Assembly (NCBI GenBank): GCA_036397455.1
Contig: DASWIX010000078.1
Coordinates: 62,001 to 126,000 of the forward strand
Reading direction: 5' to 3'
DNA length: 64,000 bases
Source: JADFNB01 sp036397455
GTDB taxonomy: Bacteria; Gemmatimonadota; Gemmatimonadetes; Gemmatimonadales; GWC2-71-9
The notes beneath the pieces were generated by a model. The model searched no databases. It was not told where the DNA came from and saw nothing but the letters and a program-made list of their open reading frames with translations. The number at the start of each line of letters is the position of its first letter. Positions within the stretch are counted from its first letter, which is position 1. This document shows, piece after piece, positions 7,476 through 16,980 of this stretch. Position numbers and translations under genes: made by a program.

Positions 7476-10421
7476 CTACTGGTCGCGGCACCAGTGGCGG
7501 CCGGAATGTAACAACTCCTCGGCGTCCGTCACGTCGAGCGGCCCGGCGAACAGGAAGCCTTGCACCTGGTCGCACTCCAGTGTTTCGAGGTACGCGCGCT
7601 GGTGTTCGGTCTCGACGCCCTCCGCCACCACCGCCATGCCGAGGTTCCGTGCCAGCGTGACAATCGTGCGGACGATCTCGGTGTTCTCCATATCGATCCC
7701 GATGCGACTCACGAACGACTGATCGATCTTCAGGGCGTCGAGGCTGAACCGGTGCAGGTAGCCGAGTGACGAGTAGCCGGTGCCGAAATCGTCCACCTGC
7801 ACCTGCACACCGGAGTGTTTCAGTTCGTCCAACAGCCGCGCGCTGTTCTCGGCACGGTCCATGAGCACACTTTCCGTAATCTCCAGCTTGAGCGCCGCCG
7901 CCGGCAGTCCCGTCACCGAAAGCGCGTCGGCGACCGACTCGACGAGATCACCTTCCTTGAACTGGCGCGGGGACAGATTCACGCTCACCATCAACGGACT
8001 CGCGCCGTTGCGCGGGATCGCCTGCCACTCGCTCGTCTGCCGGCACGCCTCCCACAGCGCCCACTGCCCTATCCCGATGATCAGGCCGGTTTCCTCGGCG
8101 AGTTGAATGAACTCGGTCGGCGCCACCAGCCCCCGTTCGGGATGGTCCCAGCGTAACAACGCCTCGAACCCGGACAACTGCCCGCTCGCGAGCGAGATGA
8201 TCGGCTGGTAGACCAGGCGAAACTCCTGGCGATCGAGTGCGTACCGGAGGTCGGTCTCGAGCCGCAGCAGCGTCACCGCGTGCTGGTGCATGCCCTGCTG
8301 GAACACCTCGTGTCGGGCCTTGCCCGCGGCCTTGGCGTTATACATCGCGGTGTCCGCATCGCGCAGGATCTCAGACGGGGTGCGGTAGTGGGGTGTACTC
8401 AGGGCAATCCCGATGCTGGTGGACGTGAAGATCTCGTGTGTCCCGATGGTGAACGAGGTCATCAATTCGGACTGAATGCGCTCGGCGATACGTAGCGCAT
8501 CTTCCTCGCCCGTGATGTCGTCGAGCAGTACGGTGAACTCGTCCCCGCCCAACCGCGCGACGGTGTCGCCCGGTCGCAAACATCCACCCAGCCGCTCGGA
8601 CACGGCCATGAGCAGTTTGTCGCCCACCAGGTGCCCAAGGCTGTCGTTCACCACCTTGAATCGGTCGATATCGAGGAACAACACGGCGAAGCGGTACTCG
8701 TTGCGCCGTCGCAGGCGCGCGATCGATCGTTCGAGCAGGGTGGCGAACAGCGCACGATTCGGTAGCCCGGTGAGCACGTCGTGGAACGCGTCGTGGATCA
8801 GCCGTTCCTCGGCGCTCTTGCGTCCGCTGACGTCGGTCTGAGATCCGGCCATGCGTAACGCCTTGCCGATCCCGTTGCGCTCGGCCACCCCCCGGCACAA
8901 TACCCAGCGATACGATCCGTCCTTGTGCAGGATGCGATGCTCGCTCTCGAAATGCGGCGACGGGCCGTCCAGGTGCGACGTGATCTCACCCTTGAGCCGC
9001 TCCACGTCGTCCGGATGAACCCGTTGAAACCAGTCCTCGGGCCGCCGACCCACTTCGCTCTCGCTGTACCCGAGCATCGCCCTCCAGCGAGGGGAGTAGT
9101 ACACCAGGCCCGACCGCAGATCCCAGTCCCACAGGCCGTCGTTCGCGCCCCGCGAGGCGAGCGCGTAGCGTTCTTCGCTCTCGCGCAACGCGCGTTCCGT
9201 CTTCTTCCGCTCGGTCACGTCGCGCACGATACCGCGAAAGCCCGTGACCCAGCCCGCGTGGTCCTTGACCGCGGTGACCGACGCCTCCACCAGCCGTCTG
9301 GTGCCGTCCCCGCGAATGACCTCCCAATCGAAGATCCGTGCCGCGGCGCCCGTGGCATAGACTTCATTGAACGTGCGGAAGACGCGGCGCGCGTTCTCTT
9401 CGTCCATGTAGCCGCGGTTGTTCATCCCACGCAGCGTGGCGGCCGGATAGCCGAGCAGGCGCTCGAGCGCGTCGTTGAAATCGCGGATGTTCCCGGCGGT
9501 ATCGACTTCGTAGTATCCGTCCTCGATGGTCGCCAGGATCGTGCGATACCGCGCTTCCGACTCGGCCAGCGCCGCCAGCGCCCGCCGGCGCTCCGTGATG
9601 TCGTTGGTGAGCGCCAGCACGCACTGCTCGCCGCGCATCTCGAAGACATCGGCCGAATACAGGCCCCAGCGTTCTTCCCCGTCCTTCACGCGGAATGCGT
9701 ATTCGAAGTTTCGCACGATCCCGTCGCGATCGAGCACCCGCAATGCCTCCGCGCGCGCCGCGGGATCGACCCAGAGCCCGATCTCGCTCTTCGTGCGGCC
9801 GACGACCTCCGCATGGGTGTAGCCGGTCGTCTCCATGAACGCGTCATTCACTTCGCGGATGCGACCGCTCGCCCGCTCGGAGATCACCGCCAGGCCCGGG
9901 GATGAACGAAACGCGTGCGCGAACAACTCTTCGGATTCTTTCAGTGCGTCCACGGTCCGCTTCATGTCGGTGATGTCGCGGTACATCCCGTAGACCGCCA
10001 CCTGCCCGCCGGCCAACCGAATGGGCGTTCCGAGGATCGAGACGTGGAGCGTCGATCCGTCCTTGCGACGACGCACCGTCTCGAACGCGACGTCGGCACC
10101 TTCGGCAACCGAGCGCGTGGCGGATTTCGCTTCCTCCTGCAGATCGGCGGGCGCCAGCAGTTCGTCGAGCGAGCGGCCGGACGCCTCGTGCGCGGTGAAG
10201 CCGAACATCCGCGTGAACGCCCCGTTCACCCGGATGACCCGACTGTTATTGCTGGCGAGGACGACGGCTTCGGGAGCACTTTCGAACAACTGCTCGAAAT
10301 AGGCGCGGTCGGCGCCGGTCTCCGACGCCCGGTGGTCCCGAGAAAGGCGGCGCCACAGCACGATAGCGACTGCCACCGAACCAACCGTTACCACGAGAGA
10401 TATGCCGAGCAACCAAGTCAT
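7476..10421 (-). CDS. Multi-PAS GGDEF-EAL protein (diguanylate cyclase / phosphodiesterase)
   Basis: 981 residues. One N-terminal membrane helix (about 3-23), four PAS domains with PAC tails (about 40-150, 165-285, 285-410, 415-540), then GGDEF and EAL domains. The cyclase motif is intact (RLGGDEFTVLLDD), and an RPGD five residues before it matches the inhibitory RxxD site. The EAL domain keeps FEALLRW, NLSPRQF, EITES, DDFGTGYSSL, KIDQSFV and AEGVET, so both activities could work. PAS4 has the WRAMLGYSESEVG type and the RW motif around FHRVHPDD-like residues. It would make or degrade cyclic di-GMP in response to signals sensed by PAS. Transcribed divergently from another GGDEF gene. Confidence 0.95.
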   Translation of the reverse strand: MTWLLGISLVVTVGSVAVAIVLWRRLSRDHRASETGADRAYFEQLFESAPEAVVLASNNSRVIRVNGAFTRMFGFTAHEASGRSLDELLAPADLQEEAKSATRSVAEGADVAFETVRRRKDGSTLHVSILGTPIRLAGGQVAVYGMYRDITDMKRTVDALKESEELFAHAFRSSPGLAVISERASGRIREVNDAFMETTGYTHAEVVGRTKSEIGLWVDPAARAEALRVLDRDGIVRNFEYAFRVKDGEERWGLYSADVFEMRGEQCVLALTNDITERRRALAALAESEARYRTILATIEDGYYEVDTAGNIRDFNDALERLLGYPAATLRGMNNRGYMDEENARRVFRTFNEVYATGAAARIFDWEVIRGDGTRRLVEASVTAVKDHAGWVTGFRGIVRDVTERKKTERALRESEERYALASRGANDGLWDWDLRSGLVYYSPRWRAMLGYSESEVGRRPEDWFQRVHPDDVERLKGEITSHLDGPSPHFESEHRILHKDGSYRWVLCRGVAERNGIGKALRMAGSQTDVSGRKSAEERLIHDAFHDVLTGLPNRALFATLLERSIARLRRRNEYRFAVLFLDIDRFKVVNDSLGHLVGDKLLMAVSERLGGCLRPGDTVARLGGDEFTVLLDDITGEEDALRIAERIQSELMTSFTIGTHEIFTSTSIGIALSTPHYRTPSEILRDADTAMYNAKAAGKARHEVFQQGMHQHAVTLLRLETDLRYALDRQEFRLVYQPIISLASGQLSGFEALLRWDHPERGLVAPTEFIQLAEETGLIIGIGQWALWEACRQTSEWQAIPRNGASPLMVSVNLSPRQFKEGDLVESVADALSVTGLPAAALKLEITESVLMDRAENSARLLDELKHSGVQVQVDDFGTGYSSLGYLHRFSLDALKIDQSFVSRIGIDMENTEIVRTIVTLARNLGMAVVAEGVETEHQRAYLETLECDQVQGFLFAGPLDVTDAEELLHSGRHWCRDQ

Positions 10422-10627
10422 GGGCGCCGGGGCGAATTAGGGGAAAAACACGGCGAAAGTCAAGCGGGAACGAAGACCGCAAGCCCAATCCGGGGAATCA
10501 CTTGCGTCAGGCCTTCCATCCGGGTCGCGCCTACCTGATCGGTCCCGTCCGGATGTTGCACCTTTCGTCAGTGCGCCGCCGTGCCGTCGAACACAACACC
10601 GCGACCGTCGAACGACTACTATGCGGC

Positions 10628-11878
10628 GTGTCCAACCGCATCTGGGGTGTCCTGGTCCCGGAGGGACTGCTGGTGCTCGCCGCCGTGGCGACGGTCGAAC
10701 TCGACCTGCTGCGCGGCCCGCTGGCGGCGTTTTTCGAGTTCTTCCCATCCGTGGTGTTCACCGCCGGCTTGTTGCTCGCGTGGCGCTTCGAGCGCGGGCG
10801 GGCGGTCTTCGGACTCCTGCTCCTTGCGGTGGCGGAGCGCGTCGCGACATGGGCCGCGAGCAGCGCCACCGGGACATGGGAACCGGTGGTCCTGTTGTCC
10901 GCCGGCGTGCTGATCCCGGTCAATTTGGTCGCGCTCGCCCTGCTGCCGGATCGAGGCACCTTCACGCGGTCCGGCGCACTCCGCCTGGCTTTTCTCACCG
11001 GGGAAGTCGCCCTCGTGGCGCTGCTCGCCCGCCCGGAAGAAGCGTGGGTGCGGCCGATCCTCGAGCTCTCATTCCTTCCCGTCGTCGGTGACTGGACGAT
11101 GATTGGCGATCCGGCATTACTGACGGCGGCGACCGCTGTGGTGGTACTCGCCATCCGTTCCGCGCACACCACCAGCCCGCTCGACCGCGGGCTCCTCTGG
11201 GCGACCGTGGCCGCCACTATCGCGGTCGGCGTGGCACTCACCGCCAGAGCCACGGTGCCGCCGGTCATGACCGGGTCCCCGATCCACCCGTCGACCGTGT
11301 TCTTCACCGCGGCGGGCCTGGCCTTGCTGGTGTCGACCGTGGAAGCCTCACACTCGCTGGCGTACCGCGACGCCCTGACCGGCCTGCCGAGCCGCCGCGC
11401 GCTCGATGACGCGCTCGACCGACTCTCGGGGCGATACGCGATCGCGATGGTTGACATCGATCGGTTCAAACCGTTGAACGACCAACACGGCCACGACGTG
11501 GGTGACCAGGTGCTCCGGATGGTCGCGACCGTGCTGACCGAGGTGGGTGGCGGGGGGCGAGCGTATCGATACGGCGGCGAAGAGTTTGCCCTCGTATTCC
11601 CCCGCAAGGGAATCGACGATACGCTTCCGCACCTTCAGCGGGTCCGCCAGGCGGTGGAGTCGTCCCGCTTCGCCCTGCGGGCGCAGGACCGTCCGCTCGA
11701 GAAGCCGGCCAAGCCGAAACCCCGCCCGCAACCCGACACGGTGGCGGTCACCGTCAGCATGGGCGTCGCGGCGTCCTCCGGCTCGAGGACCACGGCGCCG
11801 GCCAGCGTCCTCGTCGCCGCGGACGAAGCGCTGTATCGTGCCAAGCGCGGAGGGCGCAACAGGATCGGACACTCATGA
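10628..11878 (+). CDS. Membrane-bound diguanylate cyclase (GGDEF)
   Basis: 416 residues from a GTG at 10628; the frame is open to an ATG at 10502 but the extra 42 residues look unlike protein, so the start is uncertain. The N-terminal 250 residues contain about six to eight hydrophobic helices, then a GGDEF domain: DALTGLPSRRALDDAL, VDIDRFKPLND and the active motif RYGGEEFALVFP. The RxxD inhibitory site is absent (GGGGRAY precedes the motif). The C-terminal part has a proline/lysine-rich insert (KPAKPKPRPQP) before VAVTVSMGVA. Predicted to synthesise cyclic di-GMP at the membrane. About 200 bases of divergent upstream region are shared with the PAS-GGDEF-EAL gene. Confidence 0.9.
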   Translation: MSNRIWGVLVPEGLLVLAAVATVELDLLRGPLAAFFEFFPSVVFTAGLLLAWRFERGRAVFGLLLLAVAERVATWAASSATGTWEPVVLLSAGVLIPVNLVALALLPDRGTFTRSGALRLAFLTGEVALVALLARPEEAWVRPILELSFLPVVGDWTMIGDPALLTAATAVVVLAIRSAHTTSPLDRGLLWATVAATIAVGVALTARATVPPVMTGSPIHPSTVFFTAAGLALLVSTVEASHSLAYRDALTGLPSRRALDDALDRLSGRYAIAMVDIDRFKPLNDQHGHDVGDQVLRMVATVLTEVGGGGRAYRYGGEEFALVFPRKGIDDTLPHLQRVRQAVESSRFALRAQDRPLEKPAKPKPRPQPDTVAVTVSMGVAASSGSRTTAPASVLVAADEALYRAKRGGRNRIGHS

Positions 11879-11918
11879 CCAGGCGACCCGCCGTGAACCC
11901 CCAACCATCGAGAAGACC

Positions 11919-13193
11919 ATGAGCGACCGGCGAAGCTTCCTTCGACGTGCGGCAACCCTGGGAGGTGCCGCGGCCCTCGGCGACCTGGCCGCGGCCCGCG
12001 CGCTGTTCGCGTCACACGTTCGCCAGATGTCCACGGTGGCGAAGACGGGGGCGCAACGCGACGAGTACTTGCTGGATCCGGACGTGCTCTATTTCAATCA
12101 CGCGTCGATCGGCACGATCCCGCGCGCCGTGCACGAAGCCCGCGTACGCTACCTCGATCTCTGTGAGCGGAACCCGTGGCTGTACATGTGGGGCGGCGCA
12201 TGGGAGGAACCGCGTGAAGCGGTGCGGCGCAAGGCGGCCGACTACGTGGGCTGCGACGCGCCGGAACTCAGCTTCACGCACAACACGACCGAGGCATTCA
12301 ACCTGCTGGCCCAGGGTCTGCCGCTGGGCGCGGGTGACGAAGTCGTCTTCAGTACGCTGAACCATCCCGGCGCCAGCATCTGCTGGGAGCACCATGCGGC
12401 CGCGCGGGGATACCGCGTGCGCCGGTTCACGTTCCCGATCGCCGACATCCCACACATGACCGCCGACGACCTCCTCGACGTGTACGACCGCCACATCCGG
12501 CCCGGCACGCGCGTGCTCGTGTTTCCGCACGTCGACAATATCGTGGGGCTGCGGTATCCGGTGCGCCGGCTCACGGCGTTGGCCCGCGCGAAGGGTGTGG
12601 AATACATCGCGGTCGACGGGGCGCAGTCGATCGGGATGATTCCGGTGAACATGCATGCGATGGGCGTCGACTGCTACGCCGGCAGCCCCCACAAGTGGTT
12701 GCAGGCACCCAAGGGGTTGGGCGTCCTCTACGTCGCCGCCGGCGCGCGTGACGCGGTTCGACCCATGTGGGTCACCTGGGGACAGGAACGCTGGGCAAAC
12801 ACCGGCAGGATCTTCGAAGACTACGGTACCCGCAACCTGGCGGAGGTCCTGTCGCTGGGAGACGCCATCGAGTATCAGGTGCGGCTGGGCGACGAGGCGA
12901 AGGAACGGACCTATCGCACGCTGTGGGAGCGCGCGCGCGCCATCGTCACGGCGTCGCCGCAGCTGGTCTGGCGGTCGCCCAGGGAATGGTCTCTCGGATC
13001 GAGCCTGTTTGCGGTGGAGACGCGTGGCGTGCGGAGTGGCGTGGTGTTCGACCGACTGCACCGCGAACAGGGGATCGTCTTTCGCGCATTCGACTCGGCG
13101 GACATGAACACGGCTCGGCTGTCGCCCAACGCCTTCAACACCGCCGCCGATGTCGAGCGGGTCCTCGGGGCCATGGCGTCGCTGGCAGGCTGA
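11919..13193 (+). CDS. Tat-exported class V aminotransferase (isopenicillin N epimerase-like)
   Basis: 424 residues. The start ATG at 11919 gives a Tat signal (SDRRSFLRRAATLGGAAALG) directly at the N-terminus. The mature part has LYFNHASIGTIPRAV, HNTTEAFNLLAQGL, LNHPGASICWEHHAAARG, VDGAQSIGM and the PLP-lysine motif SPHKWLQAPKGLG of fold-type I class V enzymes (cysteine desulfurase / isopenicillin N epimerase group). Substrate unknown. The next gene starts 8 bases after the stop, suggesting co-transcription with the deacetylase-like protein. Confidence 0.92.
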   Translation: MSDRRSFLRRAATLGGAAALGDLAAARALFASHVRQMSTVAKTGAQRDEYLLDPDVLYFNHASIGTIPRAVHEARVRYLDLCERNPWLYMWGGAWEEPREAVRRKAADYVGCDAPELSFTHNTTEAFNLLAQGLPLGAGDEVVFSTLNHPGASICWEHHAAARGYRVRRFTFPIADIPHMTADDLLDVYDRHIRPGTRVLVFPHVDNIVGLRYPVRRLTALARAKGVEYIAVDGAQSIGMIPVNMHAMGVDCYAGSPHKWLQAPKGLGVLYVAAGARDAVRPMWVTWGQERWANTGRIFEDYGTRNLAEVLSLGDAIEYQVRLGDEAKERTYRTLWERARAIVTASPQLVWRSPREWSLGSSLFAVETRGVRSGVVFDRLHREQGIVFRAFDSADMNTARLSPNAFNTAADVERVLGAMASLAG

Positions 13194-13200
13194 GCAACCG

Positions 13201-14142
13201 GTGCACCAGGATATCCCGCGTCCCGCGGCGACCACACCCGATCGGCCTCGCCCGGTCGTCTGGCACCCGGCGTACGAAGTCGACATCGGGCCGCACGTGT
13301 TCCCGACCCGCAAGTATCGGCTCATCCGGGAACGACTGCGGGACGAAGGGACCGTCACCGAAGGGGATCTCGTCACCGCCATGCCCGTCTCCGATGACGA
13401 CGTCGCGCTGGTGCACGATCGGGAGTACGTGCGCAAGATCGCCGACGATGCGCTGAGTACGGATGAGCGCATCCTGCTCGAAGTCCCCTTCTCGCCGGCC
13501 TTGCGCGAGGCGATGTGGCTCTGCGCCGGCGGCACGGCGTTGACCGGACGTCTTGCGCGGGACCATGGAGTGGCGGTGCACCTCGGCGGCGGGTTCCATC
13601 ACGCGTTCCCCGATCATGGCGAGGGGTTCTGTTTGATCAACGACGTCGCGATCGCCATTCGGCTGCTCCAGCGGGAGGGCGTGTGCGCGCGACCCGTGGT
13701 GGTCGATCTCGACGTGCACCAGGGGAACGGCACCGCGGCGATCTTCGCGCGGGACCCGGCGGTCTTCACCTGCTCCTTCCACCAGCAGCACAACTACCCC
13801 GCGTGGAAGCCGCCCAGCGACCTCGACGTCGGCCTGGATGACGGAACCGGCGACGCGGAGTACCTGGCCCTGCTCGACCGGCATCTTCCCGTCATCCTCG
13901 AGCAGCATCGGCCCGACATGGCGTTCTATCTCGCCGGGGCCGATCCGTATCGGCTCGACCAGCTTGGCGGGCTCGCCTTGACCATTGAAGGGCTGCGACG
14001 GCGAGACGAACTGGTGTTGCGGCACCTGCGGGAGGCGGATGTGGCGGTCGCCGTCACCCTGGCCGGGGGATACGCACGCAACCCCGACGACACCGTGGCC
14101 ATCCACTGCGGTACCGTGCATGCCGCCCGTGGCGCCGGATGA
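13201..14142 (+). CDS. Histone deacetylase-like (arginase/deacetylase fold) zinc hydrolase
   Basis: 313 residues from a GTG at 13201; an in-frame ATG at 13150 overlaps the previous gene. It has the class II deacetylase signatures HLGGGFHHAF (His pair), INDVAIA, VVVDLDVHQGNGTA (metal-binding Asp and His) and FYLAGADPYRLDQLGGL (second metal Asp), with GGYA near the end. Such bacterial enzymes remove acetyl groups from polyamines, acetoin-related compounds or small amides. Eight bases downstream of the class V aminotransferase, so the two probably act in one pathway; what that is cannot be deduced. Confidence 0.93.
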   Translation: MHQDIPRPAATTPDRPRPVVWHPAYEVDIGPHVFPTRKYRLIRERLRDEGTVTEGDLVTAMPVSDDDVALVHDREYVRKIADDALSTDERILLEVPFSPALREAMWLCAGGTALTGRLARDHGVAVHLGGGFHHAFPDHGEGFCLINDVAIAIRLLQREGVCARPVVVDLDVHQGNGTAAIFARDPAVFTCSFHQQHNYPAWKPPSDLDVGLDDGTGDAEYLALLDRHLPVILEQHRPDMAFYLAGADPYRLDQLGGLALTIEGLRRRDELVLRHLREADVAVAVTLAGGYARNPDDTVAIHCGTVHAARGAG

Positions 14143-14242
14143 CCCGGATTGCCCTAGCCACGGCCTAGGTGCCTTTCTATTCTTACGGAGCCCCGGGGAC
14201 CCGCCGGGCTTCCCGTTCCCTCTTCGGACGGAGTCGAGCGCG

Positions 14243-16783
14243 TTGGCCGATCCCATCGAACGCCTGAAGGTCGCCCTCGCCGATCGGTACACGATCGAGC
14301 GGGAATTGGGACAAGGCGGGATGGCGACCGTGTATCTCGCCAAGGACATCAAGCACGAACGCGAGGTCGCGATCAAGGTCATCAGTCCCGAAATGGCTGA
14401 ATCGATGGGGAAAGAGCGTTTCCTCCGCGAAATCCGGATCACTGCCCAACTGAACCACCCGCACATCCTCGCCTTGTACGACTCCGGCGAGGCGGACGGC
14501 GTGCTGTACTACGTCATGCCGTATGTCCGGGGCGAGTCGTTGCGCCAACGGCTCGAGCGCGACATGCAGCTCCCGCTCGAAGAAGCGGTGCTGATTACCC
14601 GCGAAGCCGCGGATGCGTTGAGCTACGCGCACATGTACGGCCTGATCCACCGCGACATCAAACCCGAGAACATCATGCTGGCCGGGGGCCACGCGATCGT
14701 GGCTGATTTCGGCATCGCGCGCGCGGTCGGTGCCGCCGGATCGGAGAAGCTCACGCAGTCCGGCATGGCGGTCGGGACGCCGGCGTACATGAGTCCCGAA
14801 CAGGCGATGGGCGACCCCAATGTCGATGCCCGCAGCGACATCTACAGTCTCGGCTGTGTGCTCTACGAGATGATCGCGGGCGACATTCCGTTCACGGGCC
14901 CCACGCCACAAGCCATCATCGCGCGGCACTCGATGGACATGGTGACACCGCCGCACATCATGCGCCAGTCGGTTCCGGAGGATCTCGAGGACATCATCCT
15001 GCACGCCATGGAGAAAACGCCCGCCGATCGCTACCAGACAGCGCAGCAGATGGTCGAAGACCTCCAGGCGGTGGCGTCGGGGCAGCCTCGCCAGGGCAGC
15101 AACCCCCGCATCACGCGCCGAACGATGGCACCGCAGCACGTCACGATTCCACCGGCAGCCCCGGCGCGTTCGTGGTTACTGCCCGCCGGCGTGACCGCGG
15201 CCGTGCTCGCGCTCGCGTTCGTCGGCTGGCGGTTGATGGCGGGCGGCGGAGCGGGCGTGGGCTCAGGCGTCGCGGCGGGGGCGTACGACCCGAGCCGGAT
15301 CGCCGTGCTCTATTTCGATGACGCCAGTCCCGCCGGCGACCTGGCCGATGTCGCCGACGGACTCACCGAGGGCATCATCGACAATTTGTCCGCCATCTCG
15401 AGCCTCGACGTCGTGTCCCGCAGCGGTGTCGGGCCGTTCCGCGATCCGAGCATTCCGCGCGACCGCATTGCGCGCGCGCTCGAAGCCGGGACGCTGGTCA
15501 TGGGGAGCGTGTCGTTGGAGGGCAGGGACCGCCTGCACGTGAGTGCGCGCTTGATCGACGGTGAGAGCGGTGCCGACGTCGGGCGGGCGGGATTCTCGCT
15601 GCCGCGCGACGACTTCGAAGCGGTGCGCGATTCGATCACGCAGGAGATCGCGCGGGCGCTGCGGGAACGGCTCGGCGAAGAGGTCCGGTTGCGGCCCCGT
15701 CGTGAGGCCGGGGCGACGGTGGCGGCATGGACCAGCCTGCTGCGCGGCGAGAAGCGCCGGAAGGACGCGGAGGATCGGCTCGCCGCGCACGACGGCGCTG
15801 CGGCCCTGGCGGCGTTTCTTCAGGCCGATTCGGTCCTGGCGACGGCGGAAACGGGCGCGCCGGATTGGGCGCGGCCGAGTGTGATGCGCGGCCAGATCGC
15901 GTACCGCCTTGCGCGGCTCCTCGCCGGCGAACCCGAAGAGGCCGCCGAGCAAATCGAGGTTGCCCTGGGCCACGCCGCCCGGGCGTTGGACCGCGCACCC
16001 AATGACGCGCCAGCGCTCGAGTTGCGCGGCACCGTGCAGTACCTGAAATGGCTGCTGGATCTCGTTGCCACCGAGCGCGAGGCTGCCGCGTTGCTGCAGG
16101 CCGCGCAGGCCGATCTCGAAGCCGCAATCGATCGCGACCCCTCGCTGGCCAGCGCCCACTCCACGCTCAGTCATCTGTACTACCAGACCGACAACATCAC
16201 ATCGGCCGTCATTTCGGCTCGTGAGGCGTACCGACAGGACGCCTACCTCAACGTCGCCAACGAAGTGTTGTGGCGGTTGTTCCTGGGGTCGTATGACCTC
16301 GCGCAATTCAGCCAGGCCGGGACCTCATGCGACGAAGGCGCGCGGCGGTTCCCTGACGACTACCGGTTTACCGAATGCCGGCTCCTGATGATGACGACAT
16401 CGCCCCAAGCGGCGGAGCCCGCGCGGGCGTGGACGCTGTACGAGCAACTGGTGGCATTGACACCGGAAGCCCGCGCCGCCTACGAGTCGAGCCGCGGCGC
16501 CATCATCGTCGGGGGCGTGCTGGCTCGGGCCGGCCTCAAAGACAGCGCGCTGGCGGTGCTCACCCGCGCCCGCCCGAGCGCCGCGGTCGATCCGACCCAG
16601 GAATTGTCGGGGGTCGAGGCGTACATGCGCACGCTCGCCGGCGATGACGACGGGGCGATCGACGTGCTCAAACGGTACGCGGCGGGACACCACGCGTTCG
16701 AGGTGGGCGGCGACCTGCACTGGTGGTGGCGCGACCTGCGGAACCATCCCCGGTTCCGCGAGCTGCAAATCGGGGGCAGATAA
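14243..16783 (+). CDS. Ser/Thr protein kinase with TolB-like and TPR-like C-terminal region
   Basis: 846 residues. TTG at 14243 is the start that places the kinase block DRYTIERELGQGGMATVYLA at the N-terminus; GGACGGAG precedes it. Catalytic features are complete: P-loop 23-30, Lys45, HRDIKPEN 136-143, DFG 155-157, GTPAYMSPEQ and the DIYSLG region. A membrane segment lies near residues 310-330. The extracytoplasmic part begins with a FlgO/TolB-type domain (IAVLYFDD, DGLTEGIIDNLSAI, VVSRSG, LVMGSV), followed by alpha-helical TPR-like repeats to the end. Known relatives sense or respond to cell state, but the ligand is not known. Ends with about 197 bases of non-coding sequence. Confidence 0.94.
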   Translation: MADPIERLKVALADRYTIERELGQGGMATVYLAKDIKHEREVAIKVISPEMAESMGKERFLREIRITAQLNHPHILALYDSGEADGVLYYVMPYVRGESLRQRLERDMQLPLEEAVLITREAADALSYAHMYGLIHRDIKPENIMLAGGHAIVADFGIARAVGAAGSEKLTQSGMAVGTPAYMSPEQAMGDPNVDARSDIYSLGCVLYEMIAGDIPFTGPTPQAIIARHSMDMVTPPHIMRQSVPEDLEDIILHAMEKTPADRYQTAQQMVEDLQAVASGQPRQGSNPRITRRTMAPQHVTIPPAAPARSWLLPAGVTAAVLALAFVGWRLMAGGGAGVGSGVAAGAYDPSRIAVLYFDDASPAGDLADVADGLTEGIIDNLSAISSLDVVSRSGVGPFRDPSIPRDRIARALEAGTLVMGSVSLEGRDRLHVSARLIDGESGADVGRAGFSLPRDDFEAVRDSITQEIARALRERLGEEVRLRPRREAGATVAAWTSLLRGEKRRKDAEDRLAAHDGAAALAAFLQADSVLATAETGAPDWARPSVMRGQIAYRLARLLAGEPEEAAEQIEVALGHAARALDRAPNDAPALELRGTVQYLKWLLDLVATEREAAALLQAAQADLEAAIDRDPSLASAHSTLSHLYYQTDNITSAVISAREAYRQDAYLNVANEVLWRLFLGSYDLAQFSQAGTSCDEGARRFPDDYRFTECRLLMMTTSPQAAEPARAWTLYEQLVALTPEARAAYESSRGAIIVGGVLARAGLKDSALAVLTRARPSAAVDPTQELSGVEAYMRTLAGDDDGAIDVLKRYAAGHHAFEVGGDLHWWWRDLRNHPRFRELQIGGR

Positions 16784-16980
16784 CCCGGGATTCCCCTCCG
16801 TTGGCGCACTGACACGCCATGTAGACACCCCGCAACACTTGCCCTCCCGGCGGCCCCTGTGCACGTTCCCAACCCGCACGCGCTCAGGCGGTTAGCGACG
16901 GTGTCCCGACAAGCTCGGTCGGCGTGAATCTTGCTCCCCAGAGCGCTCGGATCCCCAACGACCCTTCATGAGGTGCAAAG

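Noticed and set aside
11547..11918. N-terminal extension of the class V aminotransferase frame
   Set aside because: It overlaps the end of the GGDEF gene and the true Tat signal starts at 11919.
16784..16980. Small genes or RNA in the gap before the lipoprotein
   Set aside because: No frame with a ribosome site and no clear hairpin with a T-tract was found.
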